Positions 8,132 through 16,370 of a stretch of DNA of 64,000 bases are shown here, piece by piece (positions within the stretch are counted from its first letter, which is position 1; each line of letters starts with the position of its first letter). The DNA is from Chryseobacterium indologenes (GTDB lineage Bacteria; Bacteroidota; Bacteroidia; Flavobacteriales; Weeksellaceae). The stretch is from positions 1,984,001 to 2,048,000 of the forward strand of contig NZ_CP074372.1 in NCBI RefSeq assembly GCF_018362995.1. The letters run 5' to 3'. Below the pieces are notes generated by a model. That model had not been told where the DNA came from and made no database searches. It saw only the letters and a list, made by a program, of their open reading frames with translations. A program made the position numbers and the translations under genes.

Positions 8132-9031
8132 ATGCCAATTGATACGATATACAGAACCTCCCAGTGCGAATGGGTAGATGTAGAGGCTCCTACTGCAGAA
8201 GACCTGAAATTTCTTCATGAAAGATATGAAATCAATAATCTTCTGCTGGAAGATACCATGGATCCCAACCACCTTCCCAAATATGAAGAAGACGGGAATG
8301 TCAAGTTCTTTCTCCTTCGTGAAAGTACAGAGCTGGAAAGAAAGAATCTGAACACCATCAGTGATATCAGCACCAAGATTGGAATTTTTCTGGTGGAAAA
8401 TACCATTATCACCATCCACAGGATGAAAACCAGAAGTATAACGGAAGTCAAGAAAAAAGTCTCTTTGATTCAGGAAGACCTTAATCCTCAGCAGATCACG
8501 CTGATGATTGCAATATTGATCATGAAAAGTTTTGATGATGAATCTTTAAGCCTGTTCGAGACTATGGACAATATAGAGAATGAGATTTTCCTTAAAAACA
8601 CCAATCATACCAGCCAGATCCGCCGTCTTTATAAACTGAAACGAAAATCAGGATTAAATTCACGGGTACTGGTGATTTCTACAGATGCCATTGATAAATT
8701 TAAATTATTGAATTTACAGGACTCTGAGTTTGTTGATTTGAAAGATAAGCATAAAGATGTTGTGGCGGATTTTGATCATCTGAATATCCAGATTACCAAC
8801 CTTATTTCTATGTTCCTGGCACTTTCGGATCAAAAGGCCAACCAAGTGATGAAAGTTCTCGCTATCTATTCTGTTTACTTTTTACCCATCACCTTTATTG
8901 CCGGGGTTTATGGCATGAACTTCGATAATATGCCTGAGCTTCATCATAAATACGGTTATTTTATAACGCTTGGGGCGATGGCAACGGTTGTGATCAGTAC
9001 TTTTATTTATGTGAGACGAAGACAATGGTGA
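8132..9031 (+). CDS. CorA-family Mg2+/metal ion transporter
   Basis: 299 residues with the CorA plan: a large cytoplasmic alpha/beta and helical N-terminal domain, then two transmembrane helices at the C-terminus (about 237-257 and 271-290). The signature GMN is present in GVYGMNFDNMPEL between the helices and forms the ion selectivity filter of the pentameric channel. The protein probably imports Mg2+ (Co2+ or Ni2+ are possible). It is divergent from fabH with a 73-base gap and is followed 43 bases later by the patatin gene in the same direction, which may share its transcript. Confidence 0.9.
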   Translation: MPIDTIYRTSQCEWVDVEAPTAEDLKFLHERYEINNLLLEDTMDPNHLPKYEEDGNVKFFLLRESTELERKNLNTISDISTKIGIFLVENTIITIHRMKTRSITEVKKKVSLIQEDLNPQQITLMIAILIMKSFDDESLSLFETMDNIENEIFLKNTNHTSQIRRLYKLKRKSGLNSRVLVISTDAIDKFKLLNLQDSEFVDLKDKHKDVVADFDHLNIQITNLISMFLALSDQKANQVMKVLAIYSVYFLPITFIAGVYGMNFDNMPELHHKYGYFITLGAMATVVISTFIYVRRRQW

Positions 9032-9074
9032 TTAATTTTTGTCTTTAACCCAAACACCATCAAAACAAAATATC

Positions 9075-10661
9075 ATGACCACTGAAAATCTCAACAAGAT
9101 TCTGGAAGATTCTTCTCTTTCGCAGGCTTCCAAAGATAAACTGGCCGCTTTGCATGAGAATATATCGGCTAAAGAATTCTCCGATCTCCTGGATCAGTCC
9201 GGCAATCAGTACATAGAGTTTGTACAGGAAGGGGGTGGTGTCTGGGGAAGTGCATTGGTAGGCTATCTTTACGGATTGGAAATATTCGGAATACGTTTTC
9301 TGAAAGTAGCAGGAACGAGTGCCGGAGCCATTAATACGATGCTCATTGCAGCCTGCAAAACCAAAGAAGAGTCCAAAAGTGAACTTATCAAAGATATCCT
9401 TTTCAGCTGGGATTTTTCCGATTTTATGGATGGAAAAACCTATGTGAAAACAACGCTCCATGCAATGCTTAACAATAAGGATTTTTTTAAGATCAATGCC
9501 ATTATTGCTGCGATCCTGTTCATTATCCTGATCAGTATTCCTTTTTTAGCTTCTTCAACTACTATACTGAATGCCAAGCTGATGTTTTTGATTCCTCTGA
9601 TTCCCGCGGTCATTCTCTTTTTCTGCATTCAAAAGCTGTATCATAATTTCAGAAAGGAAAACAGCGGTCTCAATCCCGGAAATGCTTTTCAGAACACGAT
9701 GCAAAATGCACTGGATCAATTTGGAATAAAAACGGTGGCCAACCTCAACGAAAAATTTATTCAGAAAGAACGGGATCTGAACCTTAACTACCGGTATGGA
9801 AATGGTCAGGAATATTACACCATGACTCTGCAAAGTATCGAAAAGATTAAAATAAAAAATAAGGAACATATTGACCAGACCCGATATAGAATTTTCTATG
9901 AAAGCGCCCTCAATAATGATTATTATAAAAACAATCCATTTTACCTTCTCAAATCTGAATATGTTGTCATTACCACCGATATCAATGCAAAAATTAAGGT
10001 GGAACTTCCTACGATGGCCAATCTCTACTGGTCCGAAGAGGAACTGAAACACATCAGTCCGGCTGAGTTTGTAAGAGCATCTATGGCTGTCCCTTTTTTC
10101 TTTGAACCTTTTCAGAAACAAATCGATAAAGACGATAGTTCCGTAAAGTATGCCTGGAGATATTGGATGAATACCAAGCCGGAAGACATCAACCCTGCCG
10201 GGGTTTTCATTGATGGAGGCAGTATTTCCAATTTCCCTATTGATCTGTTTCATGCTGATGAAGTTTTTTATCCGAGAATGCCACTTTTCGGAGTACAGCT
10301 GACAAGTGATTCTGCTATTCTTTCGGAAAGAGGGAAAACCAGTGCGGAAATCCTTAAAACACCCTTCAGCTATGCCGGAAATATCATCAGTACATTGAAA
10401 GGTTTTAATGACAAAACCTTCCTTACCAAACATACTTTTTACCGTTTATACAGTATACAAAGTGTCAACTGCGGTACGAGCAGCTGGTTGAATTTCTTTA
10501 TGAAAAGAGAAGAAAAGGAGGAGCTTTTCAACAGAGGTTTCCAGGCTGCCCTAGATTTTCTCAACGGATTCGACTGGGAAAAGTACAAATATGAAAGAAT
10601 GATGCTTACGATGAAAGAGAAGAAAATACTGAAAGAAGAGGATACGCCTACGGTGGGATAA
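9075..10661 (+). CDS. Patatin-like phospholipase with internal membrane segments
   Basis: 528 residues from the ATG at 9075; the longer frame uses TTG. Patatin lipase signatures are clear: oxyanion loop EGGGVWG (about 52-58), nucleophile Ser82 in GTSAG, and Asp380 in IDGGS completing the Ser-Asp dyad. Unusually, two strongly hydrophobic helices (about 141-160 and 168-187) interrupt the domain between nucleophile and Asp, suggesting the enzyme is held in the inner membrane. Likely hydrolyses membrane phospholipids or other acyl esters. Downstream of corA in the same orientation. Confidence 0.85.
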   Translation: MTTENLNKILEDSSLSQASKDKLAALHENISAKEFSDLLDQSGNQYIEFVQEGGGVWGSALVGYLYGLEIFGIRFLKVAGTSAGAINTMLIAACKTKEESKSELIKDILFSWDFSDFMDGKTYVKTTLHAMLNNKDFFKINAIIAAILFIILISIPFLASSTTILNAKLMFLIPLIPAVILFFCIQKLYHNFRKENSGLNPGNAFQNTMQNALDQFGIKTVANLNEKFIQKERDLNLNYRYGNGQEYYTMTLQSIEKIKIKNKEHIDQTRYRIFYESALNNDYYKNNPFYLLKSEYVVITTDINAKIKVELPTMANLYWSEEELKHISPAEFVRASMAVPFFFEPFQKQIDKDDSSVKYAWRYWMNTKPEDINPAGVFIDGGSISNFPIDLFHADEVFYPRMPLFGVQLTSDSAILSERGKTSAEILKTPFSYAGNIISTLKGFNDKTFLTKHTFYRLYSIQSVNCGTSSWLNFFMKREEKEELFNRGFQAALDFLNGFDWEKYKYERMMLTMKEKKILKEEDTPTVG

Positions 10662-10705
10662 GGATTTTGCTTTAAATTAGAATCAACATTATAAATAAAT
10701 ATACG

Positions 10706-11206
10706 ATGACAAAATACATCTGTCGATGCTGTGGAGAAGAAAAAGAAGACTGGCCGGCAATAGCTTATACATACCCTTATTTCTATTCCTGCTTATCTGA
10801 AGAAGAAGTAAAGAATGCTGAACTCAGTTCAGACCTTTGCGTTGTAAAAGAGGAAGAAGATACCCATAGATTTATCCGTACTGTTCTTGTACAGGAAGTC
10901 ACCGATGACTGCAGAGATCTGGATTACGGAATCTGGGTTTCACTGAGTGAAAAGAATTTCAATGAATATGTTGAAAATTATGATAATAAGGAATTTGAAG
11001 CTGAATATTTCGGCTGGCTTTCTACCTATCTTCCCGATTATGAGTTTGAGGAAAGTGTTCCTACAACTGTGGTGGTAAATAATTCTATCGGTCGCCCTTT
11101 TGTCTATCCTCACCAAAGTTATGACCATCCGTTTGTATATGATTTTTATAATGGAATTTCAAAAGAAGAAGCAGAGAAAAGGATTAATCGGGTTTTAAAT
11201 AAATAG
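10706..11206 (+). CDS. DUF2199 family protein
   Basis: 166 residues. An N-terminal Cys-x2-Cys pair (ICRCCGEEKEDWP) followed by a conserved acidic body (DLCVVKEEEDTHRFIR, YGIWVSLSEKNFNEY) and a proline/histidine C-terminal part fits the DUF2199 family, recognised from memory. Function is not known; the cysteine pair hints at a small metal site, but the other two ligands expected of a zinc ribbon are not obvious. It is followed three bases later by a small membrane protein, so the two are probably co-transcribed. Confidence 0.75.
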   Translation: MTKYICRCCGEEKEDWPAIAYTYPYFYSCLSEEEVKNAELSSDLCVVKEEEDTHRFIRTVLVQEVTDDCRDLDYGIWVSLSEKNFNEYVENYDNKEFEAEYFGWLSTYLPDYEFEESVPTTVVVNNSIGRPFVYPHQSYDHPFVYDFYNGISKEEAEKRINRVLNK

Positions 11207-11209
11207 AAA

Positions 11210-11437
11210 ATGAAATCAATTTACAAGTACCTATTTTTTATCGGATTATCAATGTTTGTTCTATCTATTATAATGTTTTTTACGTCTGTTGGATTATTTA
11301 CAGCAAGAGGAGATTATCCTGAAATCATCATCAAACTAAGTGAAATTTCTTTTGTACTATGGCTTCCGTTTTTAATGATAGGAATATTTTTAACCATCTT
11401 AGGAATAGGAATCTATTTTACTAAAATATCAAAATAG
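11210..11437 (+). CDS. Small two-helix membrane protein
   Basis: 75 residues with two hydrophobic helices (about 7-31 and 43-69) and a short polar loop containing TARGDYPEII. It begins three bases after the DUF2199 stop, so translation is probably coupled. No family recognised. It reads convergently into the oxidoreductase gene that ends at 11451. Confidence 0.6.
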   Translation: MKSIYKYLFFIGLSMFVLSIIMFFTSVGLFTARGDYPEIIIKLSEISFVLWLPFLMIGIFLTILGIGIYFTKISK

Positions 11438-11450
11438 ATTCCTAATAATT

Positions 11451-11981
11451 CTATAAATTATCCAGAAACTCCAGATACATCGGAACACTTCTGTTGATCC
11501 ATTCATCAGAAGAATCTCTTTCAATTCCGTAATAAACGAAAGGTTCTTTGTAGTCTGCTTTTATATAATCAAAAGTCAGTTCATAAGGTCTGAAAAGTTC
11601 CTTCATGGTATATTTATACTCTCCGGATGCGCTATACCCTTCTTCATCAATTCCTGCGGTAACAGCCAATGACATTTTCTTTCCGGCCAGTTTGAAACCG
11701 CTGTTGCTTCCATATGCCCAGCCATACAAAACTACCTCATCCAGCCACTGTTTTAAAAGCGGCGGACTGCTGAACCAGTAAAAAGGAAACTGAAATACAA
11801 TCTTACCGTAAGATTCCATCATTTTTTGTTCCTGTGCCACATTGATTTTTCCATCGGGATAAGCTTCATATAATTGATGAACCGTATATTTTTCAGGATA
11901 TTTTCTCAATTCATCAATCCATTTCTTATTAATCGCTGATTTTTCTATATCAGGGTGGGTAACAATTACTAAAGTCTTCAT
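11451..11981 (-). CDS. NAD(P)H-dependent flavodoxin-fold oxidoreductase (quinone reductase type)
   Basis: 176 residues with the flavodoxin-like fold of the NQO1/KefF/MdaB group: opening strand LVIVTHPD, then KIVFQFPFYWFSSPPLLKQW, which is the family's FMN-contacting PxYW-type segment, and the WAYG motif (VLYGWAYG). It probably reduces quinones or other electrophiles with NAD(P)H and FMN in the cytoplasm. It is divergent from an HxlR regulator; this arrangement is common for regulator-controlled electrophile-response reductases, so redox or electrophile induction is a reasonable inference. Confidence 0.85.
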   Translation of the reverse strand: MKTLVIVTHPDIEKSAINKKWIDELRKYPEKYTVHQLYEAYPDGKINVAQEQKMMESYGKIVFQFPFYWFSSPPLLKQWLDEVVLYGWAYGSNSGFKLAGKKMSLAVTAGIDEEGYSASGEYKYTMKELFRPYELTFDYIKADYKEPFVYYGIERDSSDEWINRSVPMYLEFLDNL

Positions 11982-12000
11982 TATGTTTAAATTTCTGATA

Positions 12001-12008
12001 CAAAATTA
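12001..12008 (-). promoter_or_regulatory. Oxidoreductase promoter, -7 box
   Basis: TAATTTTG on the minus strand, 20 bases before the start at 11981. Confidence 0.5.
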
Positions 12009-12014
12009 CGATAC

Positions 12015-12071
12015 GTAACTTACATTTCGTACATTAGCCACCCATTGTATGGTACTATAAAAAATGTAAGT
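12015..12071. promoter_or_regulatory. Candidate HxlR operator region
   Basis: Contains the palindrome GTAACTTAC (12015-12023) and an inverted pair ACTTACATT (12018-12026) / AATGTAAGT (12063-12071). The first site lies just upstream of the oxidoreductase -7 box and the second abuts the hxlR-type start codon. Binding by the divergent regulator is inferred. Confidence 0.4.
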
Positions 12072-12072
12072 A

Positions 12073-12450
12073 ATGACTAAAATAAAGGAAACTTCAACGA
12101 ATTTTGCCAACAAGAAAGCACTTGCTGATGAGTGTCCGGAAATCTATGCCTCCAATATTATCGGAGGACAATGGGCATTGGCCATCTGCTGTTATCTGAT
12201 CAATGGAAAAATGAGATTCGGGGAATTGAGAAAACGCCTGCAGAATATCACTGAACGAATGCTTACACTTCAGCTTCGCAGACTGGAAGAGGACAAGATC
12301 ATTAGCAGAACTGTATATGCCGAAGTTCCGCCACGGGTAGAATATGAACTTACAGAAATCGGGTATAAGCTAAAACCCATTATCCTGGAGTTTGAAAAAT
12401 GGGGAATTGAGCATAAAGAACTGATAGAAAAAGCTTCAAAGAATGACTGA
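12073..12450 (+). CDS. HxlR-family winged-helix regulator
   Basis: 125 residues with the HxlR/MarR-like winged helix: the Cys near the N-terminus (ADECPEIYASNIIGGQWALAI), recognition region MRFGELRKRLQNITERMLTLQLRRLEEDKII, and wing VPPRVEYELTEIG. Members of this family often sense electrophiles or oxidants through an N-terminal cysteine; Cys19 (DECP) is the candidate here. It is divergent from the NAD(P)H oxidoreductase with a 91-base gap that carries palindromic sites, so it probably controls that gene and itself. Confidence 0.88.
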   Translation: MTKIKETSTNFANKKALADECPEIYASNIIGGQWALAICCYLINGKMRFGELRKRLQNITERMLTLQLRRLEEDKIISRTVYAEVPPRVEYELTEIGYKLKPIILEFEKWGIEHKELIEKASKND

Positions 12451-12454
12451 TGAC

Positions 12455-12527
12455 TTAGATTCCTACGGAATGACAGAGTGCGTAAATACTATCAAACACC
12501 TCTACTTGTCATTCCGTAGGAATCTAA
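12455..12527. repeat. 21-bp perfect inverted repeat between convergent genes
   Basis: Arms at 12455-12475 and 12507-12527 are exact reverse complements (core ATTCCTACGGAATGACA), separated by 31 bases. It sits between the ends of the HxlR-type gene and tag. Could act as a bidirectional terminator or be a dispersed repeat. Confidence 0.85.
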
Positions 12528-12532
12528 ATTTA

Positions 12533-13093
12533 TTATTTATTCAAATCTTCTTTCCACAAAGGTTTTTGAGCTAAAACTTTCGAGTGTATCGGGCAGGTTT
12601 CATGATGGGCTCCTTTCAGATATCCGGTACTCATAAGAAATTCATTGACAATCTCTCCTCCTGTAAATTTGAACGTTTTTTTGAATAACTTCATCCATTC
12701 CTGCAATGTTTTAGGGTGATGATGTTCCAACCACTTTTCAAAGGAACCAAATTCTTTCTGCAATTCTATGATTGTTTTTGCATTCTCGATAGCTGCATTC
12801 ACTTTCAGTTTATTCCGGATAATTCCCGGATCATTCAGCAGTCTTTCGCGGTCTTCTTCTGTATAAGCTGCTATTTTCTGGATATCAAAATGATCATATG
12901 CTTTTCTGAAACTGTCTTCTTTTTTCAGAACGGTTTCCCAGCTTAAGCCTGCCTGATTGATTTCCAGAATCAGCCTTCCAAACAATTCATTATCATCATG
13001 AATAGGAAATCCATAATAGTTGTCATGGTAATTTTTGTGCAGTTCTTTTCTGCTTTCAGGCTGCATGCCTTCTATTGCTAAACAATAACTCAT
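12533..13093 (-). CDS. tag: DNA-3-methyladenine glycosylase I
   Basis: Base-excision repair enzyme that removes 3-methyladenine from alkylated DNA. 186 residues, the usual Tag length. Family hallmarks: N-terminal Cys4, NYHDNYYGFP, QAGLSWETVLKK, DPGIIRNKLKV, and C-terminal HHETCPIH; the Cys/His residues at the two ends correspond to the structural zinc site of Tag. The usual tryptophan of the YHDxEWG motif is replaced by tyrosine here. Monocistronic and convergent with the HxlR-type gene. Confidence 0.92.
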   Translation of the reverse strand: MSYCLAIEGMQPESRKELHKNYHDNYYGFPIHDDNELFGRLILEINQAGLSWETVLKKEDSFRKAYDHFDIQKIAAYTEEDRERLLNDPGIIRNKLKVNAAIENAKTIIELQKEFGSFEKWLEHHHPKTLQEWMKLFKKTFKFTGGEIVNEFLMSTGYLKGAHHETCPIHSKVLAQKPLWKEDLNK

Positions 13094-13235
13094 TACAATA
13101 TATTTTCTGTTTCTATATAAAACTTCCGATTTGTAAAGATAAATCAGGATTGTGACAACTGTCCGTCAGTAGTGTTTTTTATTTTCAATTTAATCATAAT
13201 TCCATCATTTTATCTTCTGCTCAGAGAATATTCAG

Positions 13236-13243
13236 TAGTTTTG
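13236..13243 (+). promoter_or_regulatory. Promoter -7 box of exported hydrolase gene
   Basis: TAGTTTTG fits TAnnTTTG, 20 bases before the ATG. Confidence 0.5.
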
Positions 13244-13262
13244 AGGGCTCAAAATAACCATC

Positions 13263-14177
13263 ATGAAATCATTGTTCACCATTATCTTTATTGTAAGTTC
13301 CATTATTTTAAATGCACAGAATCTATATTCTAAAGCCTATGGAAATCCAAAAAATGTTCCCTTTATTTTTATTCATGGAGGTCCGAGCGGAAATGCTACT
13401 TTATTTGAAGGAACTACAGCCCAAAAACTGGCTGATCAAGGACTTTATGTAATCGTTTATGACAGACGCGGTGAAGGTCGTTCAAAAGATGAAAATGCTG
13501 ACATGACTTTTAAAGAAAGTTTTGAGGATTTAAAAGAAATTTACACCACTTATCATATCTCAAAAGCAAATATTCTTGCCCATAGTTTTGGTGGAATTAT
13601 CGGGACATTATTCACTTCACAATTTCCTGAAAAAGTAAATTCGCTGACTCTTGCCGGAGCTTTATTTACGCAGCAGGAAACCTATGATCATATCCTAAAA
13701 CAGGCAAAAGAACATTTCAAAAATGATTCTTTCCAACTCAAAGAAATTTCAGAAATAGAAAATCTGGATAAAAATTCTGCAGCCTATCGAAAAAGATGTT
13801 ATGAAATGGCCGGTAAGCTCAATTTCTTCGATATGCCCAATCCTACTCCCCAAAGTGAAATGCTGAGAAACGAATACAAAACAGGTGAATTTTATAGAAA
13901 CAACATCAGAAATTCTGATTCACCCCTTAAATTCTATAAAAATGAACCTCTGAATAATTTGGATAATACTTTCGTTTTAAAAGACATCCGAAAAAAAGGA
14001 ATTCCCATCTTTGCGGTATATGGTAAGAACGACGGGATATTTTCAGAAAAGCAGCTGAATGATCTTAAAAATATCATCGGGAAGAAAAATTTCAGACTTA
14101 TCGACAATTGTTCCCATTATTTATTTGTAGACCAGCAGGACGATTTTTTACAATTTATTAAACTTACATTGAAATAA
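13263..14177 (+). CDS. Exported alpha/beta hydrolase
   Basis: 304 residues with a signal peptide (MKSLFTIIFIVSSIILNAQ) and an alpha/beta-hydrolase fold. Visible motifs: oxyanion HGGPSGN, YDRRGEGRS, the nucleophile elbow HSFGG (Ser about 109), the acid in YGKNDGIF, and the catalytic His in DNCSHYLF. The HGGPS and DRRGEGRS elements resemble proline iminopeptidase-like hydrolases, so a periplasmic peptidase or esterase is possible. Substrate is unknown. It is followed 39 bases later by a small exported protein that has its own promoter box. Confidence 0.85.
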   Translation: MKSLFTIIFIVSSIILNAQNLYSKAYGNPKNVPFIFIHGGPSGNATLFEGTTAQKLADQGLYVIVYDRRGEGRSKDENADMTFKESFEDLKEIYTTYHISKANILAHSFGGIIGTLFTSQFPEKVNSLTLAGALFTQQETYDHILKQAKEHFKNDSFQLKEISEIENLDKNSAAYRKRCYEMAGKLNFFDMPNPTPQSEMLRNEYKTGEFYRNNIRNSDSPLKFYKNEPLNNLDNTFVLKDIRKKGIPIFAVYGKNDGIFSEKQLNDLKNIIGKKNFRLIDNCSHYLFVDQQDDFLQFIKLTLK

Positions 14178-14181
14178 AGTG

Positions 14182-14189
14182 TAGTTTTG
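14182..14189 (+). promoter_or_regulatory. Promoter -7 box for the small protein / DoxDA pair
   Basis: TAGTTTTG begins four bases after the hydrolase stop. Its expected transcription start (about 14195) coincides with the first possible ATG, favouring the second ATG at 14216. Confidence 0.45.
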
Positions 14190-14215
14190 TAACTATGCTC
14201 CATTCAGGACTCCAT

Positions 14216-14572
14216 ATGAAAACCTACAAAGCTGTCATTACGATGCTTGTTTTGGTGTTTTCATTATCTCCGTGTTCTGTAAAAAGAAATGTTCTTGATA
14301 TTTTTGACATTCAGTACATCAGCGGATTGAATAAGGTAAAGATCATTTCATCTCTTTCTTCCAGCTGTGATACGGCATCTGCCCCGACAGGAGTTTCGGT
14401 ATCAAAAGCTAAAATTAAGGGGCAATACAAGGATTCTTTTTCCAACTTTTATTTCACTGCAGGCAATTCTGCTGAGGAGAAGATTGTTTTCAATAAATAC
14501 TCAGGGCATTCCACAGGAAACAGCCCACCGAAATATATTTTGTTTAAAAGACTGAAGCTTAATCTGGTTTAA
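14216..14572 (+). CDS. Small exported protein of unknown function, upstream of doxDA
   Basis: 118 residues from the ATG at 14216; an ATG at 14195 would lie at the predicted transcription start. A hydrophobic N-terminus (MKTYKAVITMLVLVFSLSPC) is probably a signal sequence; the Cys is preceded by Pro, so a lipoprotein site is doubtful. The mature part has a second Cys near SSSCDTASAP and a basic C-terminus (KYILFKRLKLNLV). No family recognised. It lies 52 bases upstream of the DoxD-DoxA fusion gene in the same direction and is probably co-transcribed. Confidence 0.6.
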   Translation: MKTYKAVITMLVLVFSLSPCSVKRNVLDIFDIQYISGLNKVKIISSLSSSCDTASAPTGVSVSKAKIKGQYKDSFSNFYFTAGNSAEEKIVFNKYSGHSTGNSPPKYILFKRLKLNLV

Positions 14573-14624
14573 ACTTTTTAAAACCAATTAAAAATCAGTT
14601 TTTTACAATACAATATTAATTTCA

Positions 14625-15638
14625 ATGAAACATACCTTAAACAGCCAGTCTTCGGACCTGGCCGGATTATATACTTTATCCCTCCGCATGGTGATCGGAT
14701 GGACTTATTTTTCAGCTTTCTGGCGCAGACTTATCCTAGAAAACAAGCTTATTCCCGACGAACAGGGATATATCGGTGAAAAATTCAATCACTTTTTACC
14801 GAATGCACTCGGCATAAAACCTATTATTGAATATCTGGTTACCCATCCTGATGCCTTACAGCAATCCATGATGATTTTTACTATTATTGAAGCTATTGTG
14901 GGATTATTCATTATTCTCGGATTATTTACCCGTTTAATGAGTATGGGAATCTTTAGTCTTGCTCTCGGGATTCTATTGGGTTCCGGCTGGCTGGGTACAA
15001 CCTGCCTTGATGAATGGCAGATAGGAGTTTTAGGAGTCGCTGGCGGATTTGTACTGTTTCTTACAGGAAGTGGTCCTTACTCACTGGATTATTACTTCAT
15101 AAAGAATAACAAAAGCTTCACTCAAAAAAGATGGTTTCAGTGGCTGGGATCAGGGAATTTTCCAGTCAAGCAAACAAAAGTTCTTGTATTGACAGGATCG
15201 CTTATCATATTTGGTTTGACTCTTTTTACCAATCAATATTTCCATGGAGGGGTATGGGGAACTTTGCATAATAAATCGGTAAAACCGAAACTGGAAATTT
15301 CCAATATTTCCCATAATAATTCGGATTTAAAATTTGAAGTATACAGAACGGAAGGGGCCGATGTCTATGGTTCTTTTCTGATAGGTATCCATATTCTGGA
15401 CAGAAACGGGAATATTTTAAAAGCACTGGATCATCAAGAACTTTCCGGATTGTCTAAAGAAAATATACGGAATCATTATGTTACGAAAGTAAAACCCGGA
15501 AAGCACAGCTTGATCATTCCTTTGGGAGCAAAGGCTGATATAACTTTGAATATTGGTGATATTCTTCAGAAAAGTGAAATTCATGCGCTGAAACTGATTG
15601 ATGTGAGTGGGATTGAGTGGATAGAGAAAATTAAGTAG
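14625..15638 (+). CDS. DoxD-DoxA fusion protein (thiosulfate:quinone oxidoreductase-like)
   Basis: 337 residues. The first 200 contain about five hydrophobic helices in the DoxX/DoxD pattern (SLRMVIGWTYFSAFWRR at the start, GLFIILGLFTRLMSMG mid-way); the last 130 residues are a predicted periplasmic beta-rich domain resembling DoxA. In the archaeon Acidianus, DoxD and DoxA are separate subunits of thiosulfate:quinone oxidoreductase; in Bacteroidota they occur as one chain. True activity here is uncertain, since many DoxX-family proteins have no proven enzyme function. Preceded by a small exported protein that may be a partner. Confidence 0.75.
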   Translation: MKHTLNSQSSDLAGLYTLSLRMVIGWTYFSAFWRRLILENKLIPDEQGYIGEKFNHFLPNALGIKPIIEYLVTHPDALQQSMMIFTIIEAIVGLFIILGLFTRLMSMGIFSLALGILLGSGWLGTTCLDEWQIGVLGVAGGFVLFLTGSGPYSLDYYFIKNNKSFTQKRWFQWLGSGNFPVKQTKVLVLTGSLIIFGLTLFTNQYFHGGVWGTLHNKSVKPKLEISNISHNNSDLKFEVYRTEGADVYGSFLIGIHILDRNGNILKALDHQELSGLSKENIRNHYVTKVKPGKHSLIIPLGAKADITLNIGDILQKSEIHALKLIDVSGIEWIEKIK

Positions 15639-15679
15639 AATAAAATTTAAGGTGCGGGATTCGGGGTGCGGGTTTTATG

Positions 15680-15741
15680 TTTTGGCTAAAGCCAATCCTT
15701 GATTTATAATAGAAAAAGCGGACTAAAGTCCGCTCCTATTG
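15680..15741. repeat. Dispersed palindromic repeat, locus 2
   Basis: TTTTGGCTAAAGCCAA (15680-15695) followed by GCGGACTAAAGTCCGC and TCCTATTG (15718-15741). Same two-hairpin arrangement as at 2949-3016. Lies between convergent genes. Confidence 0.8.
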
Positions 15742-15773
15742 ATATTTGAAATTATTATTTTCTATTTTCAGCT

Positions 15774-16370
15774 CTATTTTTCTGAGACAATGATATGATA
15801 GCTGCATGTGCTGTCCGGATCAAGTTTCAATACTTTTATTTCCAATAAAACATCCAGTCCCATAGTATCGCAAACTCCCTGTAAAAAAGGTTTTATGACT
15901 GGCCATTTCAGCAGACCCGCGATCTGCAGGCTCTGCGTGATCTTATGGTAACGGTCTACTCCTTTGATCAGCAGTTCACATTTGTAGTCATTTAATTCTT
16001 TAAATTCAAAATTATATTCGGGACTGGATGTAAAAATTGCTCCTATGAGTATTTTGGCTACAGCCGGAATACCAGGCTGCAGGTTAGGTTTTGTTTCAAG
16101 ATTTCTCAGTGTCATTCTGGATCCGAGATCATACATGAAAGTACTGGAAAGCTGCTCAATAGCTTCGGTTCCGTAAAGTCGGCCAATCTGCTTGAGCATT
16201 CCGCCGTAAAAGGCTCCTGTAATATCAGACAGACGCTGGGTAAGTTCTGTAAAGGTTCCGGGAAAAAAATCTGAGATAATCTGAGCCTGATTCATTTCAG
16301 GAAGAAAGATATCATGCTTTCTGAAATCTGATAATGCCAGATAGGTTTCCGGCAGTTGTATTTGATTCAT
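15774..16370 (-). CDS. Uncharacterised 198-residue protein
   Basis: I do not recognise this protein. It has no signal peptide or transmembrane helix. The N-terminal half is helical (NQAQIISDFFPGTFTELTQRLSD); the centre contains GTEAIEQLSSTFMYDLGSRM and the C-terminal half has a strand-rich stretch (YNFEFKELNDYKCELLIKGVDRYH) followed by CDTMGLDVLLEIKVLKLDPDSTCSYHI. The CELLIKG...Y and late Cys/His pattern vaguely recalls small ligand-binding or hydrolase folds, but I cannot assign it. Monocistronic, 400 bases from the efflux operon. Confidence 0.75.
   Translation of the reverse strand: MNQIQLPETYLALSDFRKHDIFLPEMNQAQIISDFFPGTFTELTQRLSDITGAFYGGMLKQIGRLYGTEAIEQLSSTFMYDLGSRMTLRNLETKPNLQPGIPAVAKILIGAIFTSSPEYNFEFKELNDYKCELLIKGVDRYHKITQSLQIAGLLKWPVIKPFLQGVCDTMGLDVLLEIKVLKLDPDSTCSYHIIVSEK

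Noticed and set aside
9555..10433. 292-codon open frame on the minus strand
   Set aside because: It lies wholly opposite the patatin gene, has no family resemblance, and is a shadow of its codon bias.
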